NCBI RefSeq assembly: GCF_041449215.1 | Contig: NZ_JBGNFV010000001.1 | Location: 62,001 to 126,000 of the forward strand | Reading direction: 5' to 3' | Source of the DNA: Roseivirga sp. BDSF3-8 | Lineage (GTDB): Bacteria > Bacteroidota > Bacteroidia > Cytophagales > Cyclobacteriaceae | Length of the DNA stretch: 64,000 nucleotides | Part shown: positions 58,815 through 64,000 of the stretch, in pieces | Layout: the number at the start of each line of letters is the position of its first letter | Numbering within the stretch: position 1 is the first letter of the stretch | Translations under genes and position numbers: made by a program | Notes under the pieces: model-generated | The model's database searches: none | What the model saw: the letters and a program-made list of their open reading frames with translations, nothing else | Told to the model about the DNA's origin: nothing

Positions 58815-61574
58815 ATGCTTCATAAACCGATAGTTTGGGGATTCTTTCTTCTATTGCTTTCGACCATATTCACCTGCGTACCTTTTATTGCATTTTCGCA
58901 GATAAGTGGTAACGATATTAGGGTTCATCAAGTAGCCTGTCCGCCTACCAGGTCTACTCCACTGGCTTTAGATGACGTATATATCATTGAAACAGAGGAG
59001 GAGGCTCGATTCTGCCCTGTTTCGAACGATTACCTTCCTGATGCGAAGACCCCCTCCTTTACCATTTTGGAAATATCACGGTCAAATGAAAGAGACGATC
59101 CTGACGATGGCAGGCACATGGGCGAGAATGATGATGAGGAAGACAAAGATGAGGATAACGCTGAAACAGAGATAATAAGGGAAGGCATATGCCTGAACGT
59201 AAAAAGCGGCACTAAGGCAAACGAGCGCCTATTTATCAGGTACAGAATATGCACGGACGGCGGAAACTGCTCTGAGGCTACTGCTTTGATTTTTGTCAGA
59301 AAAGTACGAAACAGACAAATCTGGACCGCATCTGAGCAGGTGCTTACAAGCCCCCAGAAGAGCGTAGTTATCCCTGTACTTACAAATGACCGGCCTCGCC
59401 TTTTCAGCACCCATGTAAATATTAAGGCTGTTCAAAATGGTACGGCTGAGGTGAGAAACAATGATATTTTATTTAACCCTGCAGAGGGCTTCTCAGGTCT
59501 TGCTAAGATTCAATATGAGGTTTGTCAGATAATAGACAATAAGAGAAGCTGCAGACCGGCATTTGCTTATGTACACGTATGTGATCTGAGCCCTGCGCCT
59601 ATTGCTAAAAATGACAATTATACTGTCCAGGCAGGGGACATACTGGAAGTTGTCGCTCCAGGAGTATTAGACAATGACCTACTCAACGGGAGTACGGGTG
59701 TAAGAACAAGACTTACGCGATACGCTTCTAAGGGAACCCTTCAATTTCGTGCAAACGGATCCTTTACATATTCACCTGATCAGGAGGCAAGAGGTGAGGA
59801 CAGTTTTGCGTATGAGTTACTTAATGATCAAGGCACATCGGACGTGGCAGAGGTTACTATTAACCTTCTCGAGCCGGAAACACCCTTCCAAACCTCACCT
59901 GACTATTATTCCCTTACGGAAGGCGGCCGGCTCAGCGTTACCCCAGAAGAAGGAGTAATGAAAAATGACCGCGTTGATAACCGGCAAGAAACCACTGTGA
60001 TTTTGGGTCAGGCCACAAAATTCGGTACGTTAATCCTTGCCCAAGATGGCAGCTTTCAGTATACGCATAACGGGTCTGAAGAGCGCAAAGACTCATTCAC
60101 ATACCGCTTAGCCACAGAAGGGAAGCACTCCGGTCATGAAACAGTGCATTTACAGATAGAAAATGTGAATGATCCTCCGGTAGCTGTGCCAGACACCTAT
60201 CAAATACCCGGTGACGGCCTTAACCTTTCCGTAGATGCCCAAATGGGTGTATTGGCCAATGACCGAGATATTGAAGGGAATAACCTTGTAGCTATTCTGG
60301 TAGATCAGCCTTTAAACGGACGTGTTCAGATGGAAGCCAGCGGAGCATTTACTTTTCAGGGTAATTCAGCGGTTACAACAACTCAGACATTCACCTACCG
60401 TGCATTCGATGGAATGAATTACAGCCAGAAGGTAGCGGTAATTCTGAGTCCCGGGATTAACTCTCCCCTTATTGCTATGGATGATCAATATGAAGTAACT
60501 GCAGGCAATACACTCACTATTACTAAAGAGCAAGGCCTCCTGGCCAATGATACAGTAGGAGAAAAAGTACCGCGCATTGAAATAACCAGACAACCCATAT
60601 TCGGCAATCTTACCCTTAATAGTGATGGCTCGTTCCGCTATACGACTACATCTGATCTGGCTGGCACCGAACTATTTACTTATCGCCTGACCGATCAGGG
60701 CCGCCAAAGTAATGATGCTATCGTAGCCATTACGATTACTCCGGAAAACCGCCCCCCTATAGTGGAAAATGAAGGTCCTCTATCCCTTCAGGCAGGTCAG
60801 GCCATCTCACTTAATGTCCTGGAAAATGATGTAGACCCCGAGGCTGCTTCACTATATGTAGCGGATCTCACCCTTACTGATCCTTCCGCCGGATCAATTA
60901 CATGGAACGATCGGGGAGATTTCACCTTTGCACCACACTATCTGTTCAGTGGCCGGGTAGAGGCTGTTTATACAGTCTCAGACGGTCATAATGAAGTGCA
61001 GGGAAGTGTAATAATCGATGTATTTCCTCCTGAGACCATGAGCCTGACGGTAAGATCGGGAGACGAGGTCAACCTTTGTCAGAGTTTATCGCTGGGTGCA
61101 CAAAATGGCATCTATGTAAATCACATTTATATAGAGCCAAGGGCTGGAAAGCTTGAAGAAACGGATGCATGTGCCGTGTATTATCCTCAAAACAGAGAGC
61201 ACGATATCCTTATGGATGAAATATTGCTTTCTATTTGTGAGCAGGGAGATAACTGTAAAACGCTGGCTGTAGAACTCGAAATTGTCCCTGAGCTTAAAGT
61301 GTACGGTGGGTTTTCACCCAATTCTGACTCCTACAATGAGACCTGGCAGATCAGTGGCATTCAATGGTATCAGGAAAACAAAGTGAGTGTATATAACAAC
61401 GAGGGAGACCTGGTATTTCAGGGTGTAAACTATGACAATTCAGAGGTGGTATGGCAAGGACATGGGAACTATGGCCAATACAGTGGCCAGCCTCTTCCCG
61501 AGGGCTCATACTCATATGTAATTCATCTTAATGGTCATAAGTCCAGAAGCGGCTCTGTAATTCTCGCACGATGA
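58815..61574 (+). CDS. Large secreted cadherin/Ig-like repeat protein with type B T9SS C-terminal domain
   Basis: A 919-residue surface or secreted protein. Residues 1-29 form a signal peptide, a hydrophobic run ending near AFSQ, which supports this start. A very acidic stretch rich in Asp and Glu (about 94-122) lies in the first domain. About six repeats of 90-100 residues follow (about 260-740) with the bacterial cadherin-like pattern: D.Y.V..G..L ... GVL.ND ... P..G.L....GSF.Y ... D.F.Y. The last 90 residues (VYGGFSPNSDSYNETW ... LPEGSYSYVI) match the gliding-motility-associated C-terminal domain, a type B sorting signal for the type IX secretion system. The next gene, a PorP/SprF protein, overlaps it by ATGA, the usual arrangement for such cargo and its outer-membrane partner. 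The ligand or role is unknown; adhesion is likely. Confidence 0.85.
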   Translation: MLHKPIVWGFFLLLLSTIFTCVPFIAFSQISGNDIRVHQVACPPTRSTPLALDDVYIIETEEEARFCPVSNDYLPDAKTPSFTILEISRSNERDDPDDGRHMGENDDEEDKDEDNAETEIIREGICLNVKSGTKANERLFIRYRICTDGGNCSEATALIFVRKVRNRQIWTASEQVLTSPQKSVVIPVLTNDRPRLFSTHVNIKAVQNGTAEVRNNDILFNPAEGFSGLAKIQYEVCQIIDNKRSCRPAFAYVHVCDLSPAPIAKNDNYTVQAGDILEVVAPGVLDNDLLNGSTGVRTRLTRYASKGTLQFRANGSFTYSPDQEARGEDSFAYELLNDQGTSDVAEVTINLLEPETPFQTSPDYYSLTEGGRLSVTPEEGVMKNDRVDNRQETTVILGQATKFGTLILAQDGSFQYTHNGSEERKDSFTYRLATEGKHSGHETVHLQIENVNDPPVAVPDTYQIPGDGLNLSVDAQMGVLANDRDIEGNNLVAILVDQPLNGRVQMEASGAFTFQGNSAVTTTQTFTYRAFDGMNYSQKVAVILSPGINSPLIAMDDQYEVTAGNTLTITKEQGLLANDTVGEKVPRIEITRQPIFGNLTLNSDGSFRYTTTSDLAGTELFTYRLTDQGRQSNDAIVAITITPENRPPIVENEGPLSLQAGQAISLNVLENDVDPEAASLYVADLTLTDPSAGSITWNDRGDFTFAPHYLFSGRVEAVYTVSDGHNEVQGSVIIDVFPPETMSLTVRSGDEVNLCQSLSLGAQNGIYVNHIYIEPRAGKLEETDACAVYYPQNREHDILMDEILLSICEQGDNCKTLAVELEIVPELKVYGGFSPNSDSYNETWQISGIQWYQENKVSVYNNEGDLVFQGVNYDNSEVVWQGHGNYGQYSGQPLPEGSYSYVIHLNGHKSRSGSVILAR

Positions 61575-62479
61575 AGGTGGGCTTGCTGGTGGGACTATTA
61601 TTTACCTGCTCATTGGCCGGAGCACAGACCCCGGAACTGAGTCAGCATTTTTTTCAGTATCCTGCACTAAATCCTGCCGAGACCGGGACCCTGGGCCAAC
61701 CGGTATTTAATGCAGCTTATAACAGGCAATTCAGCTCTCACCCAGGCGCCCAGTCCAGTCAGTACGCAGGATTCCATGCCCCACTAAGCGACCGGAATAT
61801 TGGTCTTGGCCTTTGGGTTTCCCATGCTTCCTACTTTGTCACCAGCCAAACAAATCTGTTTGCCTCTTACGCCTACCACATACGGAATGACGAATACCTT
61901 TTAAGCCTGGGTCTTCAGGCAGGATTTACCCAATATAACTTCAGTTTTTCTGATGTTGAGCTACTCGATCCTGATGATCCGGCCTTTGGCAATGACTTTA
62001 ACACTGGCATCCTGGCTAATACCGGGGTAGGGATAAAGTATGCGACATCAAAATATGTACTTTCAATAGCTACACCTCGACTCATTCAGCATTCATTTCA
62101 AGACCAGGGACTTTCGTCTGAGTATCTGGAAAACAGGTCGGTCAACTTTTACACGTTATACCACTGGACGATCTCCCCTCAGTTAACACTTATACCATAT
62201 GCTTACTTTTCCTATACGGAAGACCAAACATCGGATTTTGTAGTATCCTTATTAGGGGAGATAAGCAATACTTTTCTGGGCGGGCTTTCAATGAACAAGG
62301 ATACTCAATGGACGGTATTCCTGGCCCTGGGAGTGAGTGAAAACCTCAGGTTCGGCTACGCTTATGAGTTTGGCAAGAGCAATGCCTCAATAAACCAGGC
62401 GAGCCGACATGAGATAGGAATACGTTACGCATTCACCGCCACTTCCGGAGCAAAATACCCCACCTCTCCATACTATTAA
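61571..62479 (+). CDS. PorP/SprF family type IX secretion outer-membrane protein
   Basis: A 302-residue outer-membrane beta-barrel protein of the PorP/SprF family. The N-terminus is a signal peptide ending at AGAQ. Just after it comes LSQHFFQYPALNPAETG, the hallmark of the family (Q.F..P...NPA..G), followed by alternating barrel-like strands and a C-terminal strand ending RHEIGIRYAF. SprF-type proteins work with individual type B cargo proteins for secretion or surface attachment, so its partner is most likely the cadherin-like protein whose stop codon overlaps its start (ATGA). No strong terminator follows; only a short TCAAT/ATTGA hairpin before TTTT near 62,491-62,511. Confidence 0.88.
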   Translation: MKVGLLVGLLFTCSLAGAQTPELSQHFFQYPALNPAETGTLGQPVFNAAYNRQFSSHPGAQSSQYAGFHAPLSDRNIGLGLWVSHASYFVTSQTNLFASYAYHIRNDEYLLSLGLQAGFTQYNFSFSDVELLDPDDPAFGNDFNTGILANTGVGIKYATSKYVLSIATPRLIQHSFQDQGLSSEYLENRSVNFYTLYHWTISPQLTLIPYAYFSYTEDQTSDFVVSLLGEISNTFLGGLSMNKDTQWTVFLALGVSENLRFGYAYEFGKSNASINQASRHEIGIRYAFTATSGAKYPTSPYY

Positions 62480-62607
62480 TTAAGCATTCAATCATTTAAT
62501 TGAGGTTTTATAACAAAAAAGGGCCCCAGATAAAATTTCCCTCCACAAATTTTTCATCTACTGGTAGCCAATTCCTATTTTAAGGATTCACTTATACGCA
62601 TATAATT

Positions 62608-62781
62608 ATGAAAAAACTAAAATTGACTGACCTGAAAGTTCAGAGCATGGTAACCAAAAGTGAAATGGCCCTGAATAAGGGTGGGGTTACCGGAGATGTT
62701 TGTTATACTGATAATGAGTGGGTGTGTAACTCAGGTACATGCACTAAATATGCTCCCTGCGTACCTCCTTTACCCTATTAA
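62608..62781 (+). CDS. Small lanthipeptide-like (pinensin-type) precursor peptide
   Basis: A 57-residue peptide. The leader MKKLKLTDLKVQSMVT is characteristic of Bacteroidetes class I lanthipeptide precursors such as the pinensins, and a GG at residues 25-26 marks a likely leader cleavage site. The core of about 31 residues has Cys at 32, 40, 45 and 51 with Thr/Ser at 28, 34, 42, 44 and 46, then a Pro-rich end (CVPPLPY), fitting thioether or disulfide bridging. No LanB, LanC or transporter gene is visible on either side, so modification enzymes would have to act from elsewhere. The gene stands alone between the PorP/SprF gene and tRNA genes and is followed by a hairpin terminator. Family by leader: fairly sure. 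Product and modification: unknown. Confidence 0.72.
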   Translation: MKKLKLTDLKVQSMVTKSEMALNKGGVTGDVCYTDNEWVCNSGTCTKYAPCVPPLPY

Positions 62782-62805
62782 TTTTAAAAATTTAAGTACA
62801 AATAA

Positions 62806-62833
62806 GAAGGGCAGGAAAAAACCCGCCCTTTTT
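62806..62833 (+). terminator. Rho-independent terminator after the small peptide gene
   Basis: AAGGGCAGG, a six-A loop and CCCGCCCTT form a stem with one mismatch, followed by a T run. Confidence 0.7.
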
Positions 62834-62845
62834 CATGTGTATTGG

Positions 62846-62878
62846 TTTGGATTTATAAAAATTGTTATGCTATATTTG
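62846..62878 (+). promoter_or_regulatory. Bacteroidetes-type promoter for the tRNA-Ser/tRNA-Pro pair
   Basis: TTTG at 62,846-62,849 and TATATTTG at 62,871-62,878 are 21 bp apart, matching the Bacteroidetes -33/-7 consensus (TTTG, TAnnTTTG). Transcription would start near 62,885, about 64 nt before tRNA-Ser. Confidence 0.7.
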
Positions 62879-62948
62879 CATCACTTTTGCGGGAAGCAGG
62901 AACAAAAAACAGCCTTCCAGCTTCTAAAAAACCGCTAAAGTATCATCC

Positions 62949-63036
<88 letters not shown>

Positions 63037-63041
63037 AAACG

Positions 63042-63067
63042 GCCCTTCTTTTGGACGGGCTTTTTTT
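63042..63067 (+). terminator. Possible terminator between tRNA-Ser and tRNA-Pro
   Basis: GCCC and GGGC are separated by an 11-nt loop and followed by seven T. The stem is short, so read-through into tRNA-Pro is likely. Confidence 0.4.
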
Positions 63068-63074
63068 ACCTTTT

Positions 63075-63149
63075 CGGGGTGTAGCGCAGTCCGGTTAGCG
63101 TACCTGCTTTGGGAGCAGGGGGTCGCAGGTTCGAATCCTGCCACCCCGA
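63075..63149 (+). tRNA. tRNA-Pro (anticodon TGG)
   Basis: A 75-nt tRNA. The acceptor CGGGGTG pairs with CACCCCG, the anticodon loop TTTGGGA gives TGG, and the T-arm is GCAGGTTCGAATCCTGC. The discriminator is A and no CCA is encoded. It lies 39 nt after tRNA-Ser and probably shares its promoter. Confidence 0.95.
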
Positions 63150-63158
63150 CGAAAAGGC

Positions 63159-63190
63159 AACCGCTTCAGTTTTCTGAAGCGGTTTTTTTA
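63159..63190 (+). terminator. Strong rho-independent terminator after tRNA-Pro
   Basis: AACCGCTTCAG, loop TTTT and CTGAAGCGGTT form a perfect 11-bp stem followed by a T tract. Confidence 0.88.
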
Positions 63191-63240
63191 TGCCTTATCA
63201 AATCAGTTGGCAGCAGAACATTTTACTCCCTACCCCCTTA

Positions 63241-63290
63241 TCCTGCCAACAGACGAAAAGGCAACCCTTTCAGTTTTCTGAAGGATTTTA
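63241..63290 (+). repeat. Degenerate duplicate of the tRNA-Pro 3' end plus terminator
   Basis: TCCTGCCA, then GACGAAAAGGCAACC, then TTCAGTTTTCTGAAG recur here as in 63,136-63,179, with a one-base indel and a few changes. The hairpin is weaker (CTTTCAG with CTGAAGG) and the T tract is poor. It could be the end of a lost second tRNA copy or an attachment-site remnant. Confidence 0.7.
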
Positions 63291-63362
63291 TGCCGTATTA
63301 TTATTTCTCTACAAACATTTGGCCTAAACAGCAAATTACTTTCCTGAGTGCATAAGCGATAT

Positions 63363-64000
63363 ATGAGTAAGCCATTAATCACTGACCTGAATATTCCTCT
63401 TTTCTCTTTCGAAGAATGTATCTGGTATATTGATAGAGGATTTTATGACTGCCTCCACATCCGCACGGGTAATGCGATAGAAAAGGCCATATCAACTGAT
63501 GATGGAAGAAGCACTACTTTCACACTTGAAGGCCATGGAAACCACTTGTCCATTATATGTGAACCGGAATACCGGCAAGAGGTGCTTGACTATGTGAGTA
63601 TCTGGCTTGACCTGAACAGAGAGATGGGTTCTTTTGAGAGCCTGGCATCAGAGGAACCCAAATTCATGGCTTTGTATAAAGCCTACCGCGGCCTACGGCT
63701 CATTCGTATTCCTGACCTATTTGAAGCACTGGCCTGGAGCATCATCGGCCAGCAAATAAATTTAAATTTTGCTTATCAGTTAAAAAGCCGGCTGGTAAGT
63801 AAATATGGCTTCCAGGCAGATAACGGAGTCTATATTTTTCCTGACCCTGGCACAATAGCTGAATTGCAACCTGCTGAACTTAAAAAGCTACAGTTTAGCC
63901 AGAGGAAAGCAGAATATCTGATAGGTATCGCCAACGCAATGGCAACGGGCCAACTATCACGTGAAAAACTAATGAAACTGAAAAGCGTGGAGGCTAAATG
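63363..64000 (+). CDS. DNA-3-methyladenine glycosylase, AlkA-like (5' part, runs off the right edge)
   Basis: An open frame from ATG at 63,363 gives 212 residues with no stop before the edge. Residues 1-100 look like the beta-rich N-terminal domain of AlkA-type glycosylases. From about residue 110, GLRLIRIPDLFEALAWSIIGQQI and the following helix match the start of the HhH-GPD domain, which removes alkylated bases in base-excision repair. The sequence ends (LSREKLMKLKSVEAK) just before the expected helix-hairpin-helix and catalytic Asp, so those cannot be checked. It is the first gene after the tRNA pair and seems to be an independent housekeeping gene. The family is likely; exact substrate range is unknown. 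Confidence 0.82.
   Translation, partial: MSKPLITDLNIPLFSFEECIWYIDRGFYDCLHIRTGNAIEKAISTDDGRSTTFTLEGHGNHLSIICEPEYRQEVLDYVSIWLDLNREMGSFESLASEEPKFMALYKAYRGLRLIRIPDLFEALAWSIIGQQINLNFAYQLKSRLVSKYGFQADNGVYIFPDPGTIAELQPAELKKLQFSQRKAEYLIGIANAMATGQLSREKLMKLKSVEAK

Noticed and set aside
62681-62938. An 85-codon plus-strand open frame overlapping the small peptide gene
   Set aside because: It is out of frame with the lanthipeptide-like precursor and runs through the terminator and tRNA promoter.

Overview
The window looks like a chromosomal stretch from a gliding Bacteroidetes bacterium (Cytophagales/Chitinophaga-like). The signs are a type IX secretion pair (a large surface protein with a type B C-terminal sorting domain plus a PorP/SprF partner), promoters of the Bacteroidetes type (TTTG / TAnnTTTG) before tRNA genes, few Shine-Dalgarno sites, and a small pinensin-like lanthipeptide precursor. 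The genus cannot be fixed from the sequence alone.

Positions 1-56,899 are one minus-strand assembly-line operon, cut by the left edge. In transcription order it holds: a three-module NRPS with a truncated starter condensation domain (56,899-48,221); a one-module NRPS whose adenylation domain carries two inserted enzymes, a luciferase-like flavin monooxygenase and an FkbM-type methyltransferase (48,233-42,780); a KS-AT-ACP polyketide synthase (42,775-39,542); a giant six-module NRPS of 6,308 residues (39,545-20,619); a CmlA-like diiron beta-hydroxylase (20,516-18,912); a two-module NRPS (18,891-12,445); a three-module NRPS (12,432-2,761); and the start of a further NRPS (2,764 to the left edge). 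Junctions are overlapping or short except for a 102-bp gap before the hydroxylase. Hand-read specificity codes, assuming colinearity, give Ala-Ala-Ala-Gly(modified)-malonyl-Ala-Val-Ile-Ile-Ile-Val-X-Val-Asp-Gly-(Pro-like)-X and onward. No epimerase, thioesterase or transporter is visible, so the end of the line lies to the left. The chemical high point is the glycine module: hydroxylation and O-methylation of a glycine that is then extended by a PKS would give an alpha-methoxyglycine-type N-acyl aminal.

The assembly line shows recent module evolution. About 10.8 kb of the giant gene is a nearly perfect 3,126-bp tandem array of Ile modules, with marker differences that alternate every 6,252 bp. 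The first gene carries an apparently exact 1,237-bp adenylation-core duplication. N-terminal TubC-type docking domains pair with short C-terminal tails ending in WEI, IEL or ITI.

Positions 56,900-58,562 are an intergenic border with decayed transposase pieces of at least three kinds and a perfect AT-rich palindrome. To the right lie tRNA-Arg(TCT) (minus strand), the type IX surface protein and its PorP/SprF partner, an orphan lanthipeptide-like precursor, tRNA-Ser(GCT), tRNA-Pro(TGG) with a strong terminator and a degenerate duplicate of its 3' end, and the 5' part of an AlkA-like DNA glycosylase that runs off the right edge.
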